5,876 nucleotides of DNA from Porticoccaceae bacterium (GCA_003448675.1 DLXZ01000041.1:1-5876), one strand, 5' to 3'. Counted from the stretch's first letter, positions 1 to 5,876 are shown. The notes: generated by a model from the sequence alone, not told the origin. Numbers and translations: made by a program.

Positions 1-297
1 CCTGTCTCGTTATCACCGAAACCCCATAGCAGTAAAACAGCTAACTTACAATTTAGTTTCAACAACTTAGCTACGCCTCTTACGGCTGGCCTTAACAGTG
101 ATAGCAAGAATAAAAACTACATCAAAGTATTTGTGTCTCTTGATCAACTTTTTTATTTCTTTAAATTTCAATGCATTAGGTCATGTCGGGATGATAGTCG
201 GAATGGGTCGCCTGATCCAGTGATAAACACCACCAAAGAGGCACCCACAGGCCTTTGGCGCGGCCCGGAATCGAGCTTAAAGCGTGTCATCCAGGCA
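1..297. other. AT-rich non-coding stretch downstream of the ACAD pair
   Basis: I see no gene here that I can support. One plus-strand frame (frame 1) stays open across it, but most of its length lies antisense to the neighbouring dehydrogenase and the rest is AT-rich without protein-like composition. The stretch at about 105-180 is strongly AT-rich, with a T-rich run after the 8-base palindrome TTGATCAA (140-147). On the minus strand, 40 bases past the dehydrogenase stop, positions 233-258 can fold as a stem (CCAAA plus GGC against GCC and TTTGG, with a two-base bulge). It could slow or end transcription of the pair, but no good T-run follows, so I do not call it a terminator. A six-base inverted repeat AGCTAA/TTAGCT (40-45 and 67-72) has a long loop and is weak. 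Confidence 0.5.
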
Positions 298-1443
298 CTA
301 CAAATTATTCAGTTCACCCCAGCGATTCAGGTGAAAGCTGATGCCGCCAAAGGTTTGCTCCGCTACCCTTGCCCGCTTGAGGAAAAAACCGATTTCTTCT
401 TCGTCGGTCATGCCGATGCCGCCGTGCATCTGTATGGCTTCGTTGCTCACCAGTTTAAACACTTCGGACACCTTGGCCTTGGCCATGCTGGCTTGCTCGG
501 CGATGGTGGTTCGATCGGCGTCCTCGTCCAGAGCCGTGAGTGCGGCGATCACCACTGACTTTGCCAGTTCCACTTCGCAAAACATACTTGCAGCCCGGTG
601 CTGCAAGCCCTGGAAGGTGCCGATCAATACGTCAAACTGCTCTCGGGTTTTCAGGTATTTAATCGTGCGGTCAAAGGCTTCCTGCAGACCGCCCAGCATT
701 TCCGCGCTCAGACAGATGCGGCCTACGTCTAGCACATAATCCAGCAGGTCCGCACCATGGTCCACACTTCCGAGAACCTGGGTTTCCGCTATCCTTACCT
801 TATCAAAGTTGATGCGACAGGCATTTCTGCTATCAACCATGATGTTTCGATGGCGGGTAATACCCTGGGTGTTTGCATTCACCAGAAACAGTGTAATCCC
901 TTCTCTCGCGGTGGCGCTTGCGCTGGTGCGAGCGACAACAATTAACGCGTCGGCAACATGGCCGTCGAGTACGAATATTTTTTGTCCCGTCAACGTGTAG
1001 GCATCACCCTCTTTAATGGCTGTACAGGAGATATCAAAAGGCGAATGGACGGATTTTTCATCGACGGCCAAAGCCAGGGAGATTTCACCCGCTGCAACGC
1101 GGGGCAGTAATTCTTTTTTCAGGTCCTGGGTTCCGCCTTCAACAATTGACGTGACCCCGAGAGCGCAGGTAGCGAGTAAGGGGGAAGCGGCCAGGGTTTT
1201 CCCCGCCTGCTCCATGATCACTCCCAGGCCTTTGTAGCCAAACTCGAGTCCACCGAACTCTTCCGGAATGGTAATCCCTGCCCAACCCAGCTCGACCATT
1301 TCTTGCCAGGCATCGGTGCAATAGCCGGTTTCGTCTTGTCGGTCGCGAAGTTCCCGCAGGTTTTCTACCGGCAACGTGGCGGTAAAAAAATCCCTGGCCG
1401 AATCGCGGAGAAGGCCTTGTTCTTGTGAATAATTTAGGGGCAT
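298..1443 (-). CDS. Acyl-CoA dehydrogenase, small non-catalytic-type subunit of a heteromeric enzyme
   Basis: This 381-residue protein has the full three-part ACAD fold: N-terminal helices (1-120), a beta middle domain (about 121-225) and C-terminal helices (226-381). ACADs are FAD enzymes that put the first double bond into acyl-CoA during beta-oxidation. The C-terminal domain keeps the flavin contacts REQFD (267-271), FQ (277-278) and QMHGGIG (338-344). It lacks the usual catalytic glutamate: where most ACADs read YEGT it has FGG (365-367), and the alternative helix-G position reads DVGRI (239-243). The middle-domain TEPxAGSD motif is degraded to DEKSVHSP (128-135). This suggests it works only with the dehydrogenase encoded just upstream, as in mycobacterial ChsE pairs or PimD with PimC. 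The start ATG has an AGGAA ribosome site (1450-1454) six bases away. A weak promoter-like pair (TTTACG, 16 bases, TATAGC; 1462-1489) lies in the 88-base spacer, but co-transcription with the upstream gene is more likely. The substrate is unknown. Confidence 0.9.
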   Translation of the reverse strand: MPLNYSQEQGLLRDSARDFFTATLPVENLRELRDRQDETGYCTDAWQEMVELGWAGITIPEEFGGLEFGYKGLGVIMEQAGKTLAASPLLATCALGVTSIVEGGTQDLKKELLPRVAAGEISLALAVDEKSVHSPFDISCTAIKEGDAYTLTGQKIFVLDGHVADALIVVARTSASATAREGITLFLVNANTQGITRHRNIMVDSRNACRINFDKVRIAETQVLGSVDHGADLLDYVLDVGRICLSAEMLGGLQEAFDRTIKYLKTREQFDVLIGTFQGLQHRAASMFCEVELAKSVVIAALTALDEDADRTTIAEQASMAKAKVSEVFKLVSNEAIQMHGGIGMTDEEEIGFFLKRARVAEQTFGGISFHLNRWGELNNL

Positions 1444-1531
1444 GGTTTGTTCCTGGAAAGCGCTATATCTGCAAAGCTATTCGCGTAAATCTTTTCTGAT
1501 TACCCGGGTCTCGTCACCAGTTTTCGGGAAC

Positions 1532-2755
1532 CTATTCCGGTAAACCCAGGACGCGTTTAGCGATAATATTCAACTGGATTTCCGAGCTGCCACCGTAGAT
1601 GGTCGCCGCTTTGGCACCCAACCATATTCGAAGTGTTTCCAGTTCGGTGTCGGAGAAATCCTCCCCTTCCCAGGCCAGGGCATTGCTGCCCATCACTTCG
1701 AGCATTAACTCGTGCTTTGCCTGCACATTTTCAGAGCCATAAAACTTGAACATCGAGGTGGTATCACCCGAGGACGCACCCACCTTGGCTTCGTCAAAGG
1801 CTCTTTTGATGGTCAGCTTAAAAGCTTTGGTGTTGATAAGGTGGCGGATAATATCGGTGCGCAACTCCGGGTTGGCGATGCGCCCCTTGTCTTCACCAAG
1901 ATAGTGTTTCGCCAGTTTGACCAGTTGAGGCACCCGGGAATTTTCACCGGAAGGTTGGCCGGGAGACTCGCCGATTGAAGAGCGCTCATGTTGCAACAAA
2001 CGCTTGGCGACCGACCAGCCCTCATCGACCTTGCCGATCACGTTTTCCTTGAGCGCCTTGACGTTATCAAAAAATGTTTCGCAAAAGGGCGAATCACCAC
2101 TGATGAGTCTGATCGGCTTGAGAGTAATGCCCGGCTGATCCATCTCGAACAGCACAAAGCTGATGCCCTGTTGTTTTTTCTCGTACTTACCGGTCCGAAC
2201 CAGACAGAACATCCAGGTAGCGAGGTGGCCGCCTGAGGTCCAGGTTTTGGAGCCATTAATAATAAAGTGGTCGCCTCTGTCTTCGGCTTTGGTTTGTATA
2301 TTCGCCAGGTCGGAACCGGCATTGGGTTCGCTGTAACCCTGACACCAACGGGTATCGCCGGTGATGATTTTTGGCAGGTGGGCTTTCTTTTGTGCCTCCG
2401 TCCCCAGGTCGAGCAGCGTCGGTCCGATCATGGACAGGCCCATCCCCAACAATGGCGGCGGCGCGTTAATCCGCGCCATTTCATCCTTTAAAATAGCGTT
2501 TTGGTGGCGGCTCAGTCCGCCGCCACCGTATTCCCGCGGCCAGGTTGGCGCCGTCCAACCCTTTTCGATCATCGCTTCCAGCCAGATTGCCGAGTCGCCT
2601 TTGCGCAGTGTTCTCAATACACTGAATTCAGCAAAGGGATCAGGCCAGCGCTTTCTCAGGCTCTCCGGGCAGTTATCCTGTAGCCACGCGCGGACTTCCC
2701 CACGGAAGGCTTCAAGCTCCGGAGCTGCACGACTTGATTCATGATTTGTGGACAT
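1532..2755 (-). CDS. Acyl-CoA dehydrogenase, large catalytic-type subunit of a heteromeric enzyme
   Basis: This 407-residue protein is an ACAD of the FadE/PimC-like large-subunit type. The middle domain is intact: GYSEPNAGSDLA (140-151) and KTWTSGG (170-176) are the flavin-contact motifs. At the position of the medium-chain enzyme's catalytic glutamate it has glycine, IYGGSSEIQ (386-394). Helix G instead carries Glu257 in LLQHERSS (253-260), aligning with the alternative base used by isovaleryl- and long-chain-type ACADs, so Glu257 is the likely catalytic base. The C-terminal domain lacks a REQFG-type motif (the region around 281-310 reads differently) and has MGSNAL (355-360) in place of QxxGGxG. 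Those missing contacts are present in the next gene's product, so an alpha2beta2 complex is inferred. The start ATG follows an AGAGG ribosome site with eight bases between. It is the first gene of a likely two-gene operon reading away from the divergent control region. Steroid side-chain, dicarboxylic or branched acyl-CoA are possible substrates; none is proven. Confidence 0.92.
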   Translation of the reverse strand: MSTNHESSRAAPELEAFRGEVRAWLQDNCPESLRKRWPDPFAEFSVLRTLRKGDSAIWLEAMIEKGWTAPTWPREYGGGGLSRHQNAILKDEMARINAPPPLLGMGLSMIGPTLLDLGTEAQKKAHLPKIITGDTRWCQGYSEPNAGSDLANIQTKAEDRGDHFIINGSKTWTSGGHLATWMFCLVRTGKYEKKQQGISFVLFEMDQPGITLKPIRLISGDSPFCETFFDNVKALKENVIGKVDEGWSVAKRLLQHERSSIGESPGQPSGENSRVPQLVKLAKHYLGEDKGRIANPELRTDIIRHLINTKAFKLTIKRAFDEAKVGASSGDTTSMFKFYGSENVQAKHELMLEVMGSNALAWEGEDFSDTELETLRIWLGAKAATIYGGSSEIQLNIIAKRVLGLPE

Positions 2756-2799
2756 TTATTGCGCCTCTTAATAACCGCTGCTGTTTATTACCGTTATAG

Positions 2800-2822
2800 T
2801 CAGGGCCCTGAATCAGGTCCTG
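2800..2822. promoter_or_regulatory. Two adjacent palindromes upstream of the minus-strand ACAD operon
   Basis: TCAGGGCCCTGA at 2800-2811 is a perfect 12-base palindrome. Two bases further on, CAGGTCCTG (2814-2822) repeats the CAGG...CCTG half-sites around a single central base. They lie immediately upstream of the minus-strand -10 candidate TATAAC (2793-2798), where a -35 would be expected, and 45-70 bases from the start codon at 2755. That position suits an operator or activator site. The role is inferred from placement and symmetry; the protein that binds is unknown. Confidence 0.4.
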
Positions 2823-2842
2823 CTCGGTAAACCCCCGCGGGA

Positions 2843-2879
2843 TTATGCGTTAATCTTAGATTCTGCATTAATCGCATAA
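2843..2879. promoter_or_regulatory. Imperfect inverted repeat in the divergent region, possible operator
   Basis: TTATGCG (2843-2849) is matched by CGCATAA (2873-2879), and inside them TTAAT (2850-2854) pairs with ATTAA (2867-2871) with one unpaired base, giving 12 pairs around a 12-base loop. The same stretch also reads as a direct repeat, TGCGTTAATC (2846-2855) and TGCATTAATC (2864-2873), 18 bases apart. A direct repeat at about two helical turns would place two protein dimers on one DNA face, so a regulator site is plausible. It lies roughly midway between the two starts and could control both directions. Confidence 0.35.
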
Positions 2880-2929
2880 GTGTTTCAAAAATAACTTGGG
2901 GTTTGCCCGGTCCGTGCCGAGACCCGGCA

Positions 2930-2958
2930 TATACTAAATAAAACATTCAATTGAACGT
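2930..2958 (+). promoter_or_regulatory. Candidate -10 box and overlapping operator for the plus-strand ACAD
   Basis: TATACT (2930-2935) is a good -10 match about 100 bases before the start at 3036. No convincing -35 exists at 15-19 bases upstream; the nearest resemblance, TTGCCC (2903-2908), is 21 bases away. Starting eight bases after the -10 is a palindrome, TTCAATTGAA (2946-2955), extending to 16 bases with one mismatched pair (2943-2958). If the -10 is right, transcription would begin at about 2941-2943 and this palindrome would cover the first transcribed bases, a typical repressor position. All of this is inference from pattern and position. Confidence 0.33.
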
Positions 2959-3035
2959 GACACCAGGCAACCACGCGCCAACACAAAACGCGTTCCAACA
3001 TAAACGCCCTCCACCACAAATAAAAAGGATTAAAA

Positions 3036-4187
3036 ATGAGCCACTTTACACCGGACGACTCACAACAACTCCTCCAGGACACCGTACGCCGCTTTGCCCG
3101 AGACAAGGTAGCGCCCAGGGCCCAGGCCATTGACGAAAAAGCGGAATACCCCCAGGACATGTTCGATGCCCTCAGGGATATGGGTTTATTCGCCATACCC
3201 TTTCCTGAACACTACGGCGGCGCCGACAGCATCCTGTCTGCCTGTGTGGCCGTCGAGGAACTCGGGCGCATCTGCTACAACACCGCCTACCTGCTTATCG
3301 TGCAATGGGTGCCTTTTGGCGCCATTCTCGCGGGCGGTTCGGAAGCGCAAAAACAGCGCTTTCTGCCGGGCCTGGCCGATGGCACCTTGCGCTCGGCCAT
3401 ATCGGTCACCGAACCCGGCGCCGGCTCTGATGTGGCAGGCATTAGCACACGGGCGGAAACGGTCTCTGGTGGATACAGGCTAAACGGCAGCAAGTTTTTC
3501 GCCACCAATTCCAGTATCGCTGATTTCGTGATTGTCGCCGCCAAGACAGACACCACACTCCGCCATGGCGGCATCAGCGTTTTTATTCTGGAAAAAGGCA
3601 TGGCAGGGTTCGAAGTCGGCCCCAGTGAACGCAAGTTAGGCTCGCGAGGAGTCCCCTCCTCGCCGATTTACCTGAGTGATTGCTTTGTGCCCGAGGCTAA
3701 TCGCCTGGGGCCGGAAGGCGAAGGTTTCGCCCTGGTGATGGAAGCCTTTAACAAAAGCCGCCCCATCATCGGCGCCCGCGGCATTGGTCTGGCCCAGGGG
3801 GCCCTGGATCTGGCCACGGATTATGTACGGGAACGGCAAGCCTTCGGACAGGAAATAGCAAACTTCCAGGGCGTACAGTGGATGCTCGCCGACATGGCCA
3901 CCAAAATCGAAGCCGCCAGATTGCTGGTTTATAAAGCCGCCGCGGAAGCTGACGCGGGCGTAACAGGCAAGGAACTGGCCCCGATTGCCGCCATGGCCAA
4001 ATTATTCGCCACGGATATGGCCATGGAGGTGGCGACGGACGCGGTGCAGTTATTTGGCTGCTCCGGTATTTCCAAGGATAACCGCATCGAACAATATTTC
4101 AGGGATGCCAAGGTCTTGCAGATTATCGAAGGCACCAACCAGATCCAACGTAATATTATTGGCAGGCATGTGGTGAAAACCTATTAG
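3036..4187 (+). CDS. Acyl-CoA dehydrogenase, canonical homotetramer type
   Basis: This 383-residue protein is a full-length ACAD of the short/medium-chain type. N-terminal helices cover about 1-118. The middle domain has VTEPGAGSDVAG (124-135) and KFFATNSS (153-160), with phenylalanine where many relatives have tryptophan against the flavin. The C-terminal domain carries FNKSRP (238-243), RERQAFG (265-271), FQ (277-278) and IIEGTNQIQRNI (363-374). Glu365 in that last motif is the expected catalytic base. The usual QxxGGxG flavin loop reads QLFGCSG (338-344), with cysteine at the second glycine position. Unlike the divergent pair, it has every element needed to act alone. The start ATG has a strong AAAAAGGA ribosome site (3022-3029) six bases away. 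It is transcribed divergently from the heteromeric pair, so it likely belongs to the same catabolic route, perhaps a different chain-shortening round. The exact substrate cannot be inferred. Confidence 0.93.
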   Translation: MSHFTPDDSQQLLQDTVRRFARDKVAPRAQAIDEKAEYPQDMFDALRDMGLFAIPFPEHYGGADSILSACVAVEELGRICYNTAYLLIVQWVPFGAILAGGSEAQKQRFLPGLADGTLRSAISVTEPGAGSDVAGISTRAETVSGGYRLNGSKFFATNSSIADFVIVAAKTDTTLRHGGISVFILEKGMAGFEVGPSERKLGSRGVPSSPIYLSDCFVPEANRLGPEGEGFALVMEAFNKSRPIIGARGIGLAQGALDLATDYVRERQAFGQEIANFQGVQWMLADMATKIEAARLLVYKAAAEADAGVTGKELAPIAAMAKLFATDMAMEVATDAVQLFGCSGISKDNRIEQYFRDAKVLQIIEGTNQIQRNIIGRHVVKTY

Positions 4188-4370
4188 TCAGCCTACCCTT
4201 CAGCCTGTTGATGCTAAAACACGCTGTCATTCGCCGGATCGCAACTGCTCTTTCAACATTTGAATCGGTGTTATTACCTGTAGAAGCGACCAGACGACAA
4301 TCTAGCGATCACGCAGACCAGTAATCAAGCAGGTGGCTTTCAGGTTTTTCCAACACATAGCATCCCACAC

Positions 4371-4406
4371 CTTGGGATGAAAGAGGCGAAGTCTTTCCAG
4401 AGATTT
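4371..4406. repeat. Two back-to-back small stem-loops
   Basis: CATCCCA (4371-4377) and TGGGATG (4383-4389) form a perfect seven-pair stem around a five-base loop. Immediately beside it AAAGA (4390-4394) and TCTTT (4402-4406) form a five-pair stem with a seven-base loop. Neither side has a T-run, so this is not an intrinsic terminator. It may be a structured 3' end of the ACAD transcript or part of a small RNA, or chance. Confidence 0.35.
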
Positions 4407-4644
4407 ACTTACCGGAAATTAGCGCAGGAACATCGACAGTGGCATTGTTGATGAATTAAAAATCCGTTTTAGCCTAACTTCTCAGGCAACCCTTCTAACG
4501 CACAAGGCTCAGGTCTTTAGGCAATAAAGGCTTCACCAGCACCTGGTTGAGTTTGCACACCATGTGCAATAGAGATAACCAAACGTAAGGGAAGATACAG
4601 GGTTTTAATGTCACGGTTTAATCTCACATCTCTTGCGCTTTTCC

Positions 4645-4681
4645 AGATAAAGAAATAGCCCCGGCGCGGGCCAGGGCTATT
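4645..4681 (-). terminator. Rho-independent terminator of the phosphatase gene
   Basis: On the minus strand the eight-base stem AATAGCCC/GGGCTATT (4654-4661 with 4674-4681) is perfect. After one mismatch it continues with three more G-C pairs, closing on a four-base loop. It is followed by the T-rich run TATTTCTTTAT. It lies about 70 bases past the phosphatase stop at 4752, the usual place. On the plus strand no T-run follows, so it should act mainly in the minus direction. Confidence 0.62.
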
Positions 4682-4688
4682 CGAACAG

Positions 4689-4723
4689 GCAAACTTACTA
4701 CGCCAGCGGCGTTGCAAGTTTGC
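4689..4723. repeat. Long imperfect stem-loop 3' of the phosphatase gene
   Basis: GCAAACTT (4689-4696) pairs perfectly with AAGTTTGC (4716-4723). Inside, after two mismatched pairs separated by one C-G pair, ACGCC (4700-4704) pairs with GGCGT (4708-4712) around a three-base loop. It stands seven bases from the terminator hairpin and about 30 bases past the phosphatase stop. It could protect the mRNA 3' end, act as a REP-like element, or help stop plus-strand transcription arriving from the dehydrogenase. The fold is visible; its role is inferred. Confidence 0.5.
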
Positions 4724-4751
4724 ATAAGTTTATTGAAGTGCAGAGACGGTG

Positions 4752-5876
4752 TTACGAACCCACAATGCCACCATTTTTGCGCGTAATCACAAACGTACAG
4801 TCGCGCGGAATGGTTACGCCATCCTCAGGTGCGGGAAAGTTCGTTAATGATGGATCACCATTACCCGGATGCTGAGTATTGATAAACAGGGTTCGGCGAT
4901 CCGGTGTGGTGGTGAGTCCCGTAATCTCATCGCCAGTGACGCCCGTAAACAAGCGTTTCATTTCACCTGCGGGGTTATCACTGCGAGTATCAACGACCAG
5001 GCACTGGTTGTTGAGGCCATCTTTTTGCCCGCCATCGGTCTCGACAAAGAGTCGGCCATCCGGGTCAATCCAGATGCCATCTGGGTCTGAGAAGCTTTGC
5101 TCGGTACCATGGGTATCTTTCGCAAAAACAAAAATGTCCCATTTAAATGAAGTGCCGACATGGCGATGGCTATCGTGCCAGCGAATGATATGACCGTCGG
5201 CATTAGGCGCCAGCGGGTTAGCCGCGTTCGGTTCGTTGCGCCGACTGTTGTTGGTCAAGGTGCAGTAAACGTCGCGATTGGGTGCCACCGAAATCCACTC
5301 GGGACGATCCATCGGCGTCGCTTCCAGCAGGTCGGCAGCCATGCGCGTGTACACCAACACTTCAGCCTGGTCGGCAAAGTTGGCAGCGAGTATCGGGTTG
5401 TCGATAGTCAGTTCTAGCCAATCGCCCGTACCATCGTCGTTGAACCGCGCGACATACAGCTTACCGTGATCAAGCGGGCTTTTTCCCTGTCTCAACATAG
5501 CGCGCCAGTTATCATCGGATACGAACTTGTATATGTAATCGAAACGCTGGTCGTCACCCATGTAACAAACGATGCGACCGCCCTGACCGACGGTGATGGT
5601 TGCACCCTCATGCTTGATGCGGCCGAGGGCTGTGCGCTTGACCGGCGTTTGCGTGGGATCCATCGGGTCGATTTCCACGACCCAGCCAAAGCGGTTCTCT
5701 TCGTTAGCGTATTCCGGATTGGAAAGGTCAAAACGCGAGTCGAATTTCTCCCAACCGTAATTAAATCCAGTGCGTGAGAAACCGTATCGTTCCTGGCCTG
5801 GGGTGGGCACCCAGGTGTTGTTATTATCGGTAGCGCCGAAATACCCGTTGAAGTTTTCCTCGCAGGTCAGGTAGGT
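4752..5876 (-). CDS. PhoX/DUF839-family phosphatase, C-terminal 374 residues (partial)
   Basis: The reading frame is open to the right edge, so the N-terminus is missing; the GTG at 5810 is an internal valine, not the start. The visible part begins TYLTCEENFNGYFG (from 5876), the hallmark PhoX-family motif whose cysteine contributes to the iron centre in characterised PhoX. Further matches, numbered from the window edge, are RFGWVVEIDP (62-71), ALGRIKHEGA (83-92), GDDQRFDYIYKF (107-118), SDPDGIWIDPDGRLFVETDG (263-282), DEITG (316-320) and FINTQHPG (331-338). It ends with the family-like VITRKNGGIVGS. Known PhoX enzymes are Tat-exported calcium/iron phosphomonoesterases that release phosphate from organic esters; they fold as a beta propeller. 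A signal peptide and any Pho box would lie outside the window. Many DUF839 proteins are untested, so the exact substrate is uncertain. It converges on the plus-strand ACAD and has its own terminator. Confidence 0.9.
   Translation of the reverse strand, partial: TYLTCEENFNGYFGATDNNNTWVPTPGQERYGFSRTGFNYGWEKFDSRFDLSNPEYANEENRFGWVVEIDPMDPTQTPVKRTALGRIKHEGATITVGQGGRIVCYMGDDQRFDYIYKFVSDDNWRAMLRQGKSPLDHGKLYVARFNDDGTGDWLELTIDNPILAANFADQAEVLVYTRMAADLLEATPMDRPEWISVAPNRDVYCTLTNNSRRNEPNAANPLAPNADGHIIRWHDSHRHVGTSFKWDIFVFAKDTHGTEQSFSDPDGIWIDPDGRLFVETDGGQKDGLNNQCLVVDTRSDNPAGEMKRLFTGVTGDEITGLTTTPDRRTLFINTQHPGNGDPSLTNFPAPEDGVTIPRDCTFVITRKNGGIVGS

Larger units (their letters stand above)
2756..3035. promoter_or_regulatory. 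Divergent promoter region between ACAD genes
   Basis: This 280-base gap separates two start codons pointing away from each other, so it must carry the promoters for both directions. It holds no gene. It contains an unusual number of palindromes: TCAGGGCCCTGA (2800-2811), an adjoining CAGGTCCTG (2814-2822), a long imperfect inverted repeat (2843-2879) and TTCAATTGAA (2946-2955). A candidate minus-strand -10, TATAAC (2793-2798), sits directly beside the first palindrome, and a plus-strand candidate, TATACT (2930-2935), sits just before the last. Neither has a good -35 at normal spacing, which would suit activator-dependent or tightly repressed promoters. No regulator gene is in the window, and the palindromes do not match the PsrA, LiuR, FadR or KstR sites I know. 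Confidence 0.75.
4188..4751. other. 564-base convergent gap without a supported gene
   Basis: The plus-strand ACAD and minus-strand phosphatase genes converge here. I find no convincing gene: the only sizeable frame (minus, 4517-4717, 66 residues) has no recognisable features and overlaps the terminator hairpin. The stretch 4320-4480 reads in one plus frame like a short, stop-interrupted peptide, which I do not recognise. Structure is more evident: stem-loops at 4371-4389 and 4390-4406, and two more at 4654-4681 and 4689-4723. An 8-base direct repeat TGTTGATG occurs at 4206-4213 and 4446-4453, and CAGCCT occurs at 4189-4194 and 4201-4206. I see no clear T-tailed terminator right after the ACAD stop, so its transcript may run into the gap. 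A decayed mobile or coding sequence, or an RNA gene, remains possible. Confidence 0.5.

Noticed and set aside
2..70. Plus-strand frame-2 tail ending in TAG at 68-70 as the C-terminus of an upstream gene
   Set aside because: Only 22 residues with no recognisable motif; an open run this short is expected by chance.
233..258. Terminator for the ACAD pair
   Set aside because: The stem is bulged and is followed by TGGTGTTTATC rather than a T-run; it is mentioned only as a weak possibility.
1..558. Plus-strand frame 1 open from the left edge to 558 as a possible gene
   Set aside because: From 298 onward it is antisense to a clear ACAD gene, and the first part is AT-rich with no recognisable protein features or ribosome site.
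4472..4522. GCCTAA/TTAGGC inverted repeat resembling an integron attC site
   Set aside because: The R' box lacks the needed G (it reads TTTAGGC rather than GTTAGGC), the inner L boxes do not pair, and no integrase or cassette is present.
4517..4717. Minus-strand 66-residue reading frame
   Set aside because: It spans the terminator hairpin, shows no family features and has no clear ribosome site.
5160..5777. Plus-strand frames opposite the phosphatase
   Set aside because: They are shadows of the strongly conserved PhoX reading frame on the minus strand.
1..5876. CRISPR arrays, tRNA/rRNA genes, insertion sequences with terminal repeats, or defence genes
   Set aside because: I saw no regularly spaced repeats, RNA gene signatures, transposase motifs or known defence domains in reading the window.

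Overview
The window looks like chromosomal DNA from a Gram-negative heterotrophic bacterium, most likely a marine-type gammaproteobacterium. This placement is an inference from protein flavour only: several acyl-CoA dehydrogenases beside a PhoX-family phosphatase, with moderate G+C. No rRNA, tRNA or other taxonomic marker is present. There are four protein genes: three complete acyl-CoA dehydrogenase (ACAD) genes and the 3' part of a PhoX/DUF839 phosphatase gene.

Layout: 1-297 is AT-rich DNA with no gene I can support. On the minus strand, a 407-residue ACAD (2755 to 1532) is followed after 88 bases by a 381-residue ACAD (1443 to 298), probably one transcript. A 280-base divergent control region (2756-3035) rich in palindromes separates them from a plus-strand 383-residue ACAD (3036-4187). 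A 564-base gap (4188-4751) holds no convincing gene but contains several stem-loops, including a good intrinsic terminator for the last gene. That gene (5876 to 4752, minus) is the C-terminal 374 residues of a PhoX-family phosphatase and runs off the right edge.

The main biological point is the minus-strand ACAD pair. Each protein alone looks defective, but the two are complementary. The 407-residue protein keeps the middle-domain flavin motif and a candidate catalytic glutamate in helix G, but lacks the C-terminal flavin-contact motifs. The 381-residue protein keeps those C-terminal motifs and lacks both possible catalytic glutamates and the middle-domain motif. This is the pattern expected of a heteromeric (alpha2beta2) ACAD like the mycobacterial ChsE/FadE steroid side-chain enzymes or PimC/PimD. 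The divergent third ACAD has the canonical catalytic glutamate and should work as an ordinary homotetramer. The three probably serve beta-oxidation of one unusual acyl-CoA class (steroid side chain, dicarboxylic or branched/cyclic acid), but the substrate cannot be read from the window. The phosphatase is convergent with the third ACAD and probably unrelated to it in function.

I see no wholly new system. The most interesting items are the composite-active-site ACAD pair, the set of palindromes in the divergent promoter region, and the tandem stem-loops 3' of the phosphatase gene.
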